Shown one piece after another: positions 1-8,100 of a stretch of DNA of 64,000 nucleotides (the stretch's first letter is position 1; each line of letters starts with the position of its first letter). The notes under the pieces are model-generated. The model searched no databases. It was given only the letters and a program-made list of their open reading frames with translations, and was not told the origin of the DNA. The translations under genes and the position numbers were made by a program. Source of the DNA: Jongsikchunia kroppenstedtii DSM 45133 (GTDB lineage Bacteria; Actinomycetota; Actinomycetes; Mycobacteriales; Mycobacteriaceae); assembly GCF_000380485.1 (NCBI RefSeq), contig NZ_AQYG01000042.1, positions 1-64,000 on the forward strand, read 5' to 3'.

Positions 1-284
1 ATCTTCCCGGCCGCGTCAGCATCGGCCAGTACCTCGGCAAGAACGATGTCCCAGGTGCCGTCCTCGGCGTAACGGCGGTGCCGTTTCCACACCGTCTGCC
101 ATGGCCCGAACACCTCCGACGGCAGGTCACGCCACGGAATCCCGGTCCGGTATCGATAGATGATCGCTTCGACAACCTGCCGGTTGTTGCAGAACGGACG
201 CCCTTGCCGCCCAACGTTTGACGGCAACAACGGCTCGATCCGCTCCCACTGCGCATCACTGAGCGACTCACACCTAGAACTCAT
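1..284 (-). CDS. IS5-family transposase, N-terminal part (partial)
   Basis: Reading leftward from the ATG at 284-282, 94 codons are open to the window edge. The protein begins MSSRCESLSDAQWERIEPLL and continues with RQGRPFCNNRQVVEAI, YRYRTGIPWRDLP and FGPWQTVWKRHRRY. This is the DUF4096 helix-turn-helix segment that opens IS5/IS427-type transposases. The DDE catalytic domain would lie beyond position 1 and is not seen. The gene belongs to the element whose end abuts the trehalose operon. Some elements of this group make their transposase by frameshifting from two frames, which cannot be judged here. Confidence 0.85.
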   Translation of the reverse strand, partial: MSSRCESLSDAQWERIEPLLPSNVGRQGRPFCNNRQVVEAIIYRYRTGIPWRDLPSEVFGPWQTVWKRHRRYAEDGTWDIVLAEVLADADAAGK

Positions 285-330
285 CCACCGATCATCAGCG
301 ACCGATCACCCAATCATTAGGAGACACGCC
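1..330 (-). mobile_element. Left end of an IS5-family insertion sequence (partial, cut by window edge)
   Basis: The stretch holds the start of a transposase gene read leftward, plus about 46 nt of non-coding end sequence. Read inward from position 330 the end begins GGCGTGTCTCCTAATG, the kind of GC-then-CTCCTAA terminus seen in IS427-group IS5 elements. The other end lies outside the window, so the inverted repeat cannot be checked. The element stops at, or within a few bases of, CTAG at 331-334, which contains the stop codon of the neighbouring gene. IS5-group elements often duplicate a short TA-containing target, so CTA or CTAG may be one copy of a target duplication. Confidence 0.75.
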
Positions 331-2889
331 CTAGTCGGAGAGGAGCTGCGCGCAGCGGATGAGTCCGAGGTGACTGTAGGCCTGAGGATGGTTGCCCAGG
401 GAGCGCTCGGCGACGGGGTCGTACTCCTCGCTGAGCAGACCGGTCGGCCCGGCCGCCGCGATCAGCTGGCTGAACAGCGCCTCGGCATCGCTGCGGCGAC
501 CGATGAGGAGATACGCCTCCACGAGCCAGGCGGCGCACAGGTGGAAGCCGCCTTCGCCGCCGGGTAGCCCGTCGTCGTGATGGTAGCGATATACCGTTGC
601 TCCGCTGCGTAATTCGGCCTCGGTGGCTTTGACGGTGGCGATGAATCGCGGGTCCGTGGGATCGATCAGCCCGGTGAGCCCGATATGCAGGGTGGCCGCA
701 TCCAGGTCGACGCCGTCGTAGGCGGCGGTATACGATCGCGCGGCCTCGTTCCAGCCGTGTTCGAGCACATCGGCGCGAATCTCTTCCCGCAGGTCGGCCC
801 AGCCCGGTTCCGCCTCGCGCCCGAATCGGCTCGCCAGACGCAGCGCCCGGTCGACCGTCAACCAGCCCATGACCTTCGAGTACACGTGGTGCCGCGGATT
901 GCCGCGGATCTCCCAGATTCCGTGATCCGGCTCGGTCCACCGCCGCTGGACGGCGTGCACCATGTTGGCCACCAGGTTCCAGTCGGCGTCGGTCAGCGCG
1001 TCGGCCCGACCGGACTTGGCGCGGGCGGTCGCCAGCTGATCGAGCAGATCGACGATGGGGCCGAACACGTCCAGCTGCACCTGCTGATTGGCGGCGTTGC
1101 CGACGCGGACTGGCCGCGACCCCGAGTATCCGGGCAGGGTATCGATCACGGCCTCAGGCGGCAGGCCGGTGCCGGCCAGTGTGTACAGCGGGTGCAGCCA
1201 TTCCGGCCCGGACACCGTCTCGAGCACTCGGTGCAGCCAGGCCAGATACCCCTCGGCCTCGGCATGCGACCCGACCGATACCAGTGCCGATGCGGTCAGT
1301 GCGGCGTCGCGTAGCCAGCAGTAGCGGTAGTCCCAGTTACGCACGCCGCCAATATCTTCCGGCAGCGATGTGGTCGCGGCGGCGAGGATCGCGCCGGTAT
1401 CGGCGTGCACCAGGCCGCGCAGCGTGAGCGCCGAGCGCTTCGTCAGCCCCGGCTTGCGGCCGGGCAGTGTGAGCCCGTCGGCCCAGCTCGACCAGTACTC
1501 TTCGGCTTCACGTCGTCGATCGGCCTCGTCCCGCGGATACTCGCCGAGATCATTGGTGCCGCAGCGCAGTTCGAGGGTGACCGGCCCGTCCGTGGGGTCG
1601 ATCACTGCGACCGCGCTCTGATGGGTGCGTTCGGTGTTGATGGTCCAGTGCACGCCCGGGGCCCGCAGGGCGATCGGCTCGTTGGAGCCGAGGACGCGCA
1701 GACCGTCGGCGAGCACCTGAATGCGCACGCTCGCCTGGCCGAACTCGGGGCGAGGCACGAACCGGACCAGGGCGGGCACGTCGCCGCTTATGATGCGGAT
1801 GAGGTCGGTGCGCCCGGGGGTCACGTCATGCGGCAGGTAGTCGGTGACTTCCAGGCTGGCCCAACGGGTCTGGATCGTCATGGTGCCGTCGAGGTACTGC
1901 TGGCTCTGCGGCAGCTGGGTGGGCTTGCCGTCCGTGGGCACGGGACCGATGGAGAAGACCCCGGCATCGTCGCCGCCGAGCAGTGCGGCGAACAGGGCGG
2001 CCGAATCCGGCTCCGGGTGACACAGCCAGTTGACCTTGGCGTCGGGCGTGAGCAGCGCGATCGACCGCGGCGATGCCAGCATCGACAACCGCTCGATCGG
2101 CGGGGTGTCGCCGCCGCGCAGCCAGGCGCGCCGCTCCTCGAAGAGGAACGCCAATGCCGTTGCGACGTAATCGGTGTCGGGGATGCGGAACTCGGCCACC
2201 GTCTTGCCGGCCCCGACCTTCACGCCCACATCGGGACCCTGCAGCCGATGGAACGCCTTCTCGTCCGTGACGTCGTCGCCGAAGAACACCGCCGCGCCGG
2301 CTCCGGCCTGATGCCGCAGGATATCCAGCGCCTGGCCTTTGTCGGTGGTGATGACGGCCAGCTCGATGACCGACTTTCCCTCCGTCACCTGTACGCCGGC
2401 GCGGGCGGCGGGGCCGGAACGGGCGCGCTTCAGCGCGTCCTCGGTGTCGTCGTTGTTGGCGTTGCGGACATGCAGCGCCGCGCTGGCCGGCTTCGTCTCC
2501 ACGCTGACGCCGTCGTAGTCGGCGGCGATCGCGCGGAGCTCGACGATCAGCGTGTCGAGGAGTTCGGTTGCGGCGGCATCGATCTCATGGATGAAGCCGA
2601 CGTCGAACTCGCTGCCGTGCGAGCCGACCAGGTGCACCTCGGCGGGGAGTCGCGACAGCGTCGCCAGGTCCCGCAGCGCGCGGCCGGAAATGACTGCGGC
2701 CGTGGTGGAGTCGAGTTCGGCGATGGCGCGCATCGCCCGCACCGACTCGGGATTGGGGCGGGCATCCTCGGGCCGGGACACGATCGGCGCCATGCAGCCG
2801 TCGTAGTCGGAGGCGACGAGCAGGCGCGGCGTACGCGCCAACCGAGTCAGCGCGCGCCGGAGGTCGGCCGGCAAATCCTGTGCACTCAT
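331..2889 (-). CDS. otsB: Trehalose-6-phosphate phosphatase fused to GH15 glycoside hydrolase
   Basis: This 852-aa protein has two enzymatic halves. Residues 1 to about 250 form a HAD-type trehalose-phosphatase, with the nucleophile motif DYDG at 28-31, an ISGR motif near 68 and the acidic FGDDVTDE motif near 220. From about 265 to the end is a GH15 (glucoamylase/trehalase-like) domain, with GVRNWDYRYCWLRDA, a PDHGIWEIRG segment and LSEEYDP near the C-terminus, which probably supply the general acid and base. The first half would dephosphorylate the OtsA product. The second may hydrolyse trehalose or another alpha-glucoside, and its substrate is inferred only. I chose the ATG at 2889, 22 nt after the otsA stop, because it begins directly at the HAD fold; an in-frame start at 2949 would overlap otsA. 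The stop codon at 331-333 touches the insertion sequence end, so the last residues may have been altered. Confidence 0.85.
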   Translation of the reverse strand: MSAQDLPADLRRALTRLARTPRLLVASDYDGCMAPIVSRPEDARPNPESVRAMRAIAELDSTTAAVISGRALRDLATLSRLPAEVHLVGSHGSEFDVGFIHEIDAAATELLDTLIVELRAIAADYDGVSVETKPASAALHVRNANNDDTEDALKRARSGPAARAGVQVTEGKSVIELAVITTDKGQALDILRHQAGAGAAVFFGDDVTDEKAFHRLQGPDVGVKVGAGKTVAEFRIPDTDYVATALAFLFEERRAWLRGGDTPPIERLSMLASPRSIALLTPDAKVNWLCHPEPDSAALFAALLGGDDAGVFSIGPVPTDGKPTQLPQSQQYLDGTMTIQTRWASLEVTDYLPHDVTPGRTDLIRIISGDVPALVRFVPRPEFGQASVRIQVLADGLRVLGSNEPIALRAPGVHWTINTERTHQSAVAVIDPTDGPVTLELRCGTNDLGEYPRDEADRRREAEEYWSSWADGLTLPGRKPGLTKRSALTLRGLVHADTGAILAAATTSLPEDIGGVRNWDYRYCWLRDAALTASALVSVGSHAEAEGYLAWLHRVLETVSGPEWLHPLYTLAGTGLPPEAVIDTLPGYSGSRPVRVGNAANQQVQLDVFGPIVDLLDQLATARAKSGRADALTDADWNLVANMVHAVQRRWTEPDHGIWEIRGNPRHHVYSKVMGWLTVDRALRLASRFGREAEPGWADLREEIRADVLEHGWNEAARSYTAAYDGVDLDAATLHIGLTGLIDPTDPRFIATVKATEAELRSGATVYRYHHDDGLPGGEGGFHLCAAWLVEAYLLIGRRSDAEALFSQLIAAAGPTGLLSEEYDPVAERSLGNHPQAYSHLGLIRCAQLLSD

Positions 2890-2911
2890 GTGTCTATGTC
2901 TAGTCGCTTGT

Positions 2912-4420
2912 TCATGGCGCCAACCGCAGGCCGCGGTTGCCGTCGGCAACGGTGTCCGGGGTATCGGTGAGCACGCCGAGGAATGATTGCGCCCACCGCT
3001 CGACGTCGTGCATCAGGACCTGGCGGCGCATGGCGCGCATCCGCGTGCGCCCCTCGTCGTCGGTCTGGGTCAGGGCTGCGTCGATGGCGTCTTTGACGCC
3101 GTCGAGGTCGTACGGATTCGCCTGGTAGGCGGAGCGGAGTTCGGCTGCGGCTCCGGTGAATTCGCTGAGCACCAGCGCGCCGCCGAGATCGCTGCGGCAG
3201 GCCACGTACTCCTTGGCGACGAGGTTCATACCATCGCGCAACGGGGTCACCAGCATCACGTCGGCCGCGACGAAGAACGCGATCAATTCGTCCCGGGCCA
3301 CCGGTTTGTGCAGATACTGGATCACCGGATGGCCGACGCGGCCGTGAATGCCGTTGATATGCCCCACGAGACGCTCGATGCCGCCGCGCATCTGGATGTA
3401 GCTGTCGACCCGCTCGCGACTCGGCGTCGCCAACTGGACCATCACTGTGTCGTCGGCATCGATCCGGTTCTCGTCGAGCAACTCGGCGATCGCCTTGAGC
3501 CGCACGTCGATTCCCTTGGTGTAGTCGAGCCGGTCGACGCCGAGCATGATCTTCGACGGGCTGCCGAGCTCGGATCGGATCTCGGCGGCGCGCTGCCGGA
3601 TCTCCTTCGACCTGGCCTTGGCGTCCAGCGCCGCAGAGTCGATCGAGATGGGGAAGGCGCCGACGCGGACCGAGCGGAAGCCGACCTGGACGACGCCGAA
3701 TTTACTGCGCACGCCCACGTTGCCCTTGGACGTCGCATGACCGCCGAGGCGTCGGGCGAGGATCAGGAAATTCTGCGCGCCGCCCGGCAGGTGGAATCCG
3801 ATGAGATCGGCGCCCAGCAGGCCATCGACGATCTCGGTGCGCCACGGCATCTGCATGAACAGTTCCACCGGCGGGAACGGAATATGAAGGAAGAAGCCGA
3901 TTTTCAGATCCGGCCGCAGCATCCGCAGCATCTTCGGCACCAGCTGCAACTGGTAGTCCTGGATCCACACGACGGCGCCCTTGGCGGCGGCCTTCGACGC
4001 TGCCTCGGCGAAGCGGCGATTGACCTCGACATAGGAGTTCCACCACTCGCGGTGGTATTCCGGCTTGACCAGAACATCGTGGTAGAGCGGCCACAGCGTG
4101 GCGTTCGAGAAGCCTTCGTAGTATTCGGCGATCTCCTGCGCGCTCAGCGGGACCGCGTGCAACTGCAGACCGTCGATCTCCGGGTCGTCGTCGGCATCGG
4201 GGATGCCGGACCACCCGACCCAGGCCCCCGTGTGGGTGCGCAGGATCGGCTCGAGGGCGGTGACCAGCCCGCCGGGGCTGCGTTTCCAGTCGACGCTGCC
4301 GTCCGGGTTGATGACCTTGTCGACCGGGAGGCGGTTGGCGACGACGATGAAGTCGGCCTTCTTGCGCCGGCGAGGCTTGGATTCCGCAGGCTTGTCAGTA
4401 TTTCCCGATCGGTTCGACAC
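2912..4420 (-). CDS. otsA: Trehalose-6-phosphate synthase (GT20)
   Basis: OtsA transfers glucose from a nucleotide sugar to glucose-6-phosphate, giving trehalose-6-phosphate in the cytoplasm. The 502-aa protein is of normal length for mycobacterial OtsA. It shows the family N-loop [12 protein letters not shown] at 47-58, [15 protein letters not shown] at 152-166, [11 protein letters not shown] at 294-304 and [12 protein letters not shown] near 400. A lysine/arginine-rich tail (residues 15-21) precedes the fold. The GTG start lies 1 nt beyond the stop of the 54-aa gene upstream, so translation is probably coupled. The phosphatase/GH15 gene follows 22 nt downstream. Trehalose is a building block of mycolic-acid glycolipids and a stress protectant in this group of bacteria. 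Confidence 0.95.
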   Translation of the reverse strand: MSNRSGNTDKPAESKPRRRKKADFIVVANRLPVDKVINPDGSVDWKRSPGGLVTALEPILRTHTGAWVGWSGIPDADDDPEIDGLQLHAVPLSAQEIAEYYEGFSNATLWPLYHDVLVKPEYHREWWNSYVEVNRRFAEAASKAAAKGAVVWIQDYQLQLVPKMLRMLRPDLKIGFFLHIPFPPVELFMQMPWRTEIVDGLLGADLIGFHLPGGAQNFLILARRLGGHATSKGNVGVRSKFGVVQVGFRSVRVGAFPISIDSAALDAKARSKEIRQRAAEIRSELGSPSKIMLGVDRLDYTKGIDVRLKAIAELLDENRIDADDTVMVQLATPSRERVDSYIQMRGGIERLVGHINGIHGRVGHPVIQYLHKPVARDELIAFFVAADVMLVTPLRDGMNLVAKEYVACRSDLGGALVLSEFTGAAAELRSAYQANPYDLDGVKDAIDAALTQTDDEGRTRMRAMRRQVLMHDVERWAQSFLGVLTDTPDTVADGNRGLRLAP

Positions 4421-4421
4421 C

Positions 4422-4586
4422 TCAGTTGTCGCCCGGGCCGATTCCCAACATGTTCAGGAGCATCCGGCACTCGTCGGCGTCGGTGGCGTAGGCGGCGACG
4501 ACGCGGCGGGCCGAGCTGGCGGTCTCGTCGGCGACGGGGGTCAGATCGTCGTCGATGTCGTCTTTATCGGTGGTCTTGGCGGGCAT
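4422..4586 (-). CDS. Conserved small protein upstream of otsA (54 aa)
   Basis: This 54-aa ORF runs from the ATG at 4586 to a TGA that ends 1 nt before the otsA GTG. A good ribosome binding site (GAGGA, 5 nt before the ATG) supports it, as does an acidic N-terminal half followed by the compact segment [20 protein letters not shown]. tuberculosis also has a 54-aa hypothetical protein gene (Rv3489) next to otsA (Rv3490), so the arrangement looks conserved. The function is unknown. The coupling to otsA suggests a partner or a translational leader for trehalose synthesis. No transmembrane segment or signal peptide is visible. Confidence 0.75.
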   Translation of the reverse strand: MPAKTTDKDDIDDDLTPVADETASSARRVVAAYATDADECRMLLNMLGIGPGDN

Positions 4587-4642
4587 TCAATCCTCGATTC
4601 GATGGTGCTGGGGGACCGGCCGGTCCGCGTAAGTCTGGTCCG

Positions 4643-4648
4643 ATTCTA
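4643..4648 (-). promoter_or_regulatory. Candidate -10 box for the otsA operon
   Basis: On the minus strand TAGAAT (4648-4643) fits the actinobacterial TANNNT -10 pattern. It lies 57 nt before the first ATG of the operon. No clear -35 element is seen. Confidence 0.35.
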
Positions 4649-4719
4649 TCCGGTCGCCCGCAGGTCGACGCGGTGGCGGGCAGTCCGGCCGGCCCGGCGG
4701 CGGACGGCGACGTGGCCGG

Positions 4720-4725
4720 TATAGT
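4720..4725 (+). promoter_or_regulatory. -10 box of the tRNA-Thr gene
   Basis: TATAGT lies 14 nt before the first base of the tRNA and is close to the TATAAT consensus. A start point near 4732 would give a short 5' leader for RNase P to remove. No TTGACA-like -35 is obvious. Confidence 0.55.
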
Positions 4726-4739
4726 CAGCCGCGCACCAT

Positions 4740-4811
4740 GCCTCCTTAGCTCAGTGGTAGAGCAACGCTCTTGTAAAGCGTAGGTCGTCGGTTCAATCCC
4801 GACAGGGGGCT
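4740..4811 (+). tRNA. tRNA-Thr (anticodon TGT)
   Basis: The 72-nt sequence folds as a cloverleaf. The acceptor arms GCCTCCT (4740-4746) and AGGGGGC (4804-4810) pair with one G-U, followed by discriminator T. The D-arm contains AGCTCAGTGGTAGAGC. The anticodon stem-loop CGCTCTTGTAAAGCG carries TGT, which reads ACA threonine codons. The T-arm is GTCGGTTCAATCCCGAC. The CCA tail is not encoded. A candidate terminator hairpin follows at 4830-4859. Confidence 0.95.
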
Positions 4812-4829
4812 CTGACGTATCGTGGCGAT

Positions 4830-4859
4830 GAGGTGGTGATCGGGGGATCACTGCACCTC
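4830..4859. terminator. Hairpin between tRNA-Thr and qsdR
   Basis: GAGGTG-GTGATC pairs with GATCAC-(TG)-CACCTC around a GGGG loop, giving a 12-bp stem with one 2-nt bulge. It sits between two convergent transcription units and could stop both. The trailing T-run is weak on the plus strand. Confidence 0.5.
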
Positions 4860-4860
4860 T

Positions 4861-5445
4861 TCAGTGACTCGGCGCCCGTTCGACGCCGAGGATCAGCGCC
4901 ACCAGATTCAGCGCGGTGTCGATCTCCGCGCGGTCGCCGCCGAGGAGCGGCGCGTACAGGTTGACGTCGCAGATGCGCACGATCGCCAAGGCGAGATCGT
5001 CGACCGGCAGGGGTAGCGAAAGCCGACCGGATTCGGACTCCTCGGTCAGCGCCTCGGCGAGCACGGCGGTGGATACCGCTTCGATCTTGCCGGGCATCAA
5101 CGCGAGCCGAACGAACAGCAGTGGCTCGCGAGAGGTGAAGTCGTGCAACGGTTTCGCTTTGTCCACCGCATGCATCTGACCGGCGACCAGGTCGAGGATG
5201 CGCTGCGCGCCGGTGGTCGTGACCGACCGGGACACCCGTCGCATCGTGCGCTCGGTGGCCTCCGCCAGCACCGTGGCGATCAGCTCCTCGCGGTTTCCGA
5301 CATGGCGGTACAGCGTCGCGCGCCCGACGCCGAGGGTGGTCGCGAGCGCGGACATGTCCACCGCGCCGCCGGCCAGGTACACCTGGGTCGCGGCGTCGAC
5401 AGCACGACGACGTTCGTACGACATCTTGTCGGGCGTCGTTGCCAT
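4861..5445 (-). CDS. qsdR: TetR-family regulator of the lactonase operon (QsdR-like)
   Basis: This 194-aa repressor-type protein has an N-terminal helix-turn-helix (DMSALATTLGVGRATLYRHVGNREELI, about residues 30-55) and a variable ligand-binding C-terminal domain. It is transcribed away from the phosphotriesterase-like lactonase gene, the arrangement known for QsdR and QsdA in Rhodococcus erythropolis, where QsdR responds to gamma-lactone signals. The start at 5445 is preferred because AAGGA lies 8 nt upstream; an in-frame ATG at 5478 would add 11 residues without a better ribosome site. Its probable operator is the palindrome at 5505-5520 in the 120-nt divergent region. Specific ligand binding is inferred from context. 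Confidence 0.8.
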   Translation of the reverse strand: MATTPDKMSYERRRAVDAATQVYLAGGAVDMSALATTLGVGRATLYRHVGNREELIATVLAEATERTMRRVSRSVTTTGAQRILDLVAGQMHAVDKAKPLHDFTSREPLLFVRLALMPGKIEAVSTAVLAEALTEESESGRLSLPLPVDDLALAIVRICDVNLYAPLLGGDRAEIDTALNLVALILGVERAPSH

Positions 5446-5504
5446 CGCTCGTTCCTTTTCGTCAGCGCCTTGACGCATCAGGCGGCCTGATACACACTAG
5501 CTGA

Positions 5505-5520
5505 ATGTCTCACGAGACAT
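5505..5520. promoter_or_regulatory. Probable QsdR operator
   Basis: ATGTCTC-AC-GAGACAT is a palindrome with perfect 7-nt arms in the divergent qsdR/qsdA region. A third half-site, TGTCTC, lies at 5531-5536. A TetR dimer would be expected to cover both promoters from here. The regulator assignment is inference from position. Confidence 0.6.
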
Positions 5521-5565
5521 ACATCCTACTTGTCTCGATCCGTGAGTTCAGTCACAGGAGGTTCG

Positions 5566-6540
5566 ATGTCCAACGTGGAAACTGTCCGCGGCCCGGTCGA
5601 TAGCGGCGCGCTGGGAACGGTGCTGATGCATGAGCACGTCTTTGTGCTCGGCACCGAGATGCAGCAGAACTACCCGGACTATCCGAACCGTTGGGACGAG
5701 GATGCCCGCGTCGCGGATGCGGTCGAGAAGCTGACCGAGATGCGGTCGCGCGGCATCGACACGATCGTGGATCCGACCGTGATCGGTCTGGGCCGCTACA
5801 TCCCGCGCATCGAGCGGATCAACGCGCAGGTGGACGTCAACATCGTCGCCGCGACCGGGCTGTACACCTACAACGAGATCCCCTTCCAGTTCCACTACGC
5901 CGGCCCGGGTCTGCTGTTCGACCAGCCCGAGCCGCTGGTCACGTTGTTCCTCAAGGACATTCGCGAGGGCATCGCCGGGACGTCGGTGAAGGCCGGACTG
6001 CTCAAATGCGCGATCGAGGAGCAGGGCCTGACGCCGGGCGTCGAGCGGGTGATGCGTGCCGTCGGCCAGACCCACGTCGAGGCCGGCACTCCGATCACCG
6101 TGCACACCCACCCCGCGTCCGGCAGTGGGCTGGTGGCGCAGAAGGTCCTCAAGGAAGAGGGCGTCGACCTGACCAAGGTGGTGATCGGCCACTCCGGTGA
6201 CAGCACCGACCTGGATTACCTGTGTGCCCTGGCCGATGCCGGCTCGTTGCTCGGGATGGATCGATTCGGCCTGGACGTGCTGCTGCCGAACGAGCAGCGC
6301 GTCGCCACCGTGGCCGAGCTGTGCAAGCGCGGATACGCCGAGAAGCTGGTGCTGTCCCACGACGCGTCGTGCTTCATCGACTGGTTCGACGAGGACGCCA
6401 AGGCCGCTGCGGTGCCCGACTGGAACTTCATCCACATCAGCGACAACGTCCTCCCGGCCCTGCGTGAGCTGGGCGTCACCGAGGAGCAGCTCACCACGAT
6501 GCTCGTCGACAACCCGCGCAGGTACTTCGAGGCGGTCTGA
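5566..6540 (+). CDS. qsdA: Phosphotriesterase-like lactonase (QsdA-like)
   Basis: QsdA-type enzymes open the ring of gamma-lactones and N-acyl-homoserine lactones using a two-metal centre on an amidohydrolase TIM barrel. All expected ligands can be placed: H22 and H24 in MHEHVF, carboxylated K147 in AGLLKCAI, H180 in TVHTHP, H209 in IGHSGDS and D266 in LSHDASC. The 324-aa length agrees with the roughly 323 aa of Rhodococcus QsdA. The start at 5566 is chosen because AGGAGG ends 5 nt upstream; an earlier ATG at 5530 lacks such a site. The stop overlaps the next start (TGATG). Followed by a CoA ligase and chain-shortening enzymes, it looks like the entry step of gamma-lactone catabolism rather than a stand-alone quorum-quenching enzyme. 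Confidence 0.88.
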   Translation: MSNVETVRGPVDSGALGTVLMHEHVFVLGTEMQQNYPDYPNRWDEDARVADAVEKLTEMRSRGIDTIVDPTVIGLGRYIPRIERINAQVDVNIVAATGLYTYNEIPFQFHYAGPGLLFDQPEPLVTLFLKDIREGIAGTSVKAGLLKCAIEEQGLTPGVERVMRAVGQTHVEAGTPITVHTHPASGSGLVAQKVLKEEGVDLTKVVIGHSGDSTDLDYLCALADAGSLLGMDRFGLDVLLPNEQRVATVAELCKRGYAEKLVLSHDASCFIDWFDEDAKAAAVPDWNFIHISDNVLPALRELGVTEEQLTTMLVDNPRRYFEAV

Positions 6541-8072
6541 TGGCGATAACGCAGATCCCGCGCACCGACAACCCATGGTCGCGGCGGGGAGTCACCGTCG
6601 ACGCCGATGGAATCGCCCGCTACGACGACCTGCCGGCGTCGTTGGTCGCGATGCTCGCCGAGCAGGTCGCGGCGCGTCCCGACAGCGAGGCCGTCGTCGA
6701 GCTCGGCGGTGACCGACTGACCTACCGGCAGCTCTGGGATCGCGCGGCCGAGGTCGCGGGTGGATTGCGGGCCGCCGGGGTCGGCAAGGGTGACCGGGTG
6801 TCGATCCGGTACCCGGCCGGCGTCAACTGGACCGTCGCGTTCTTCGGCACCGTGTTCGCCGGTGGTATCGCGGTGGCGCCCAATATCCGTTCGGCGGCAC
6901 CGGAGATCGCCGCGCTGCTGGAGGACGCCGACGTCACGGTCGACCTGGCGGCCGACACGACGCTGCCGACCGGCGAGCCCTTCGTGGACGAGTCGCTCAC
7001 GCGTTCCGACTACGCGGCGATGTTCTTCACGTCTGGCACCACCGGCCGGGCCAAGGGTGTGCCGACGACGCACGAGGCATTTCTGACCAACGCGGAGAAC
7101 ATGATTCGTGCGGCGAACTCCGATCGCAGCCTGGGCGAGGTCTACCGGACTCTGATCAGCGTGCCGCTGTTCCATGTCACCGGCTGCAATTCGCAGCTGT
7201 TGACGGCGCTGTACGTCGGCGGCTGCGCGGTGATCATGCCGGCGTTGGATCTGGGCGCGCTGATGAATGCGCTGAATTCCGAACGGATCTCGAGCATGAT
7301 CACGGTGCCCGCGGTGTACGGGCTGCTGCTGCGCCAGCCGGCTTTCGCCGACCTCGACGTGTCCGGGGTGCGCTGGGTCGGCTATGGGGGTGCGCCGATC
7401 GCGCCGACCGTTGTTCTGGCGCTGAAGAAAGCGTTCCCCAGCGCCACCGTGATGAACGGTTACGGCATGACCGAGTCGGCGTCGCTGATGACCGTTCTGC
7501 CGGACGGGGATGCCGTCGACCATGCCGATTCGGTGGGCTATGCGGTGGCCACGGTCGACCTCGGAGTGGTGCCGATCGGCGATGACCGGCTGGTGGGCGA
7601 GCTGGTGGCACGCGGGGCGAACGTCACTGCGGGCTATTGGAATCGGCCCGAAGCGGATGCCGCGACATTCATCGACGGCTGGCTGCACACCGGAGACGTT
7701 GTCCGCGTGGACGATGCGGGTCGCGTGCACATCATCGATCGCACCAAGGACATCATCAACCGCGGCGGCGAAAACGTCTCCAGCGTCGAGGTCGAAGCGG
7801 TACTTTTGGCGGCACCGACGGTTACCGACGCGGCCGTGCTGGCGGTACCCGACGAGGTCATGGGAGAGAAGGTGGGCGCGGTGCTGGTCGGCGACGGGGA
7901 CTCCGGCGTCGATCTCGATGCGGTGCTGGCCTACTGTCGAGAGAATCTCGCCGACTTCAAGATCCCGCAATACATTTCAATCGCCGATGCGCCGTTGCCG
8001 CGCAACGCGGGCGGCAAGCTGCTCAAGGCCCGGATGCGCGGAGACGTGCAGTGGGGCACACCGCTGCGGTGA
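6540..8072 (+). CDS. Acyl-CoA ligase of the lactone operon (AMP-binding enzyme)
   Basis: This 510-aa ANL-superfamily ligase would activate the hydroxy acid released by the lactonase to its CoA thioester via an acyl-adenylate. Visible motifs in order are the phosphate loop FFTSGTTGRAKGVP, the A5 motif NGYGMTES, GWLHTGDVVRVDDAGRVHI with the following hinge DRTKDIINRGGENVS, and the C-terminal catalytic lysine in NAGGKLLKARM. The start overlaps the lactonase stop by one base, indicating translational coupling. A fatty-acyl-CoA ligase gene is also reported beside qsdA in Rhodococcus. Chain-length preference cannot be read from the sequence. Confidence 0.88.
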   Translation: MAITQIPRTDNPWSRRGVTVDADGIARYDDLPASLVAMLAEQVAARPDSEAVVELGGDRLTYRQLWDRAAEVAGGLRAAGVGKGDRVSIRYPAGVNWTVAFFGTVFAGGIAVAPNIRSAAPEIAALLEDADVTVDLAADTTLPTGEPFVDESLTRSDYAAMFFTSGTTGRAKGVPTTHEAFLTNAENMIRAANSDRSLGEVYRTLISVPLFHVTGCNSQLLTALYVGGCAVIMPALDLGALMNALNSERISSMITVPAVYGLLLRQPAFADLDVSGVRWVGYGGAPIAPTVVLALKKAFPSATVMNGYGMTESASLMTVLPDGDAVDHADSVGYAVATVDLGVVPIGDDRLVGELVARGANVTAGYWNRPEADAATFIDGWLHTGDVVRVDDAGRVHIIDRTKDIINRGGENVSSVEVEAVLLAAPTVTDAAVLAVPDEVMGEKVGAVLVGDGDSGVDLDAVLAYCRENLADFKIPQYISIADAPLPRNAGGKLLKARMRGDVQWGTPLR

Positions 8073-8100
8073 TCGGCGCGACCAGATCTGAGGAGATTCG

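Noticed and set aside
331-2889. A frameshift or assembly join creating the OtsB-GH15 fusion.
   Set aside because: The linker region (about residues 240-270) is in frame with normal codon use and no internal start context, and both domains are complete.
5566-6540. A quorum-sensing or quorum-quenching island built around QsdA.
   Set aside because: No LuxI or LuxR-type genes are present, and the operon context is catabolic. AHL hydrolysis may be a side activity.
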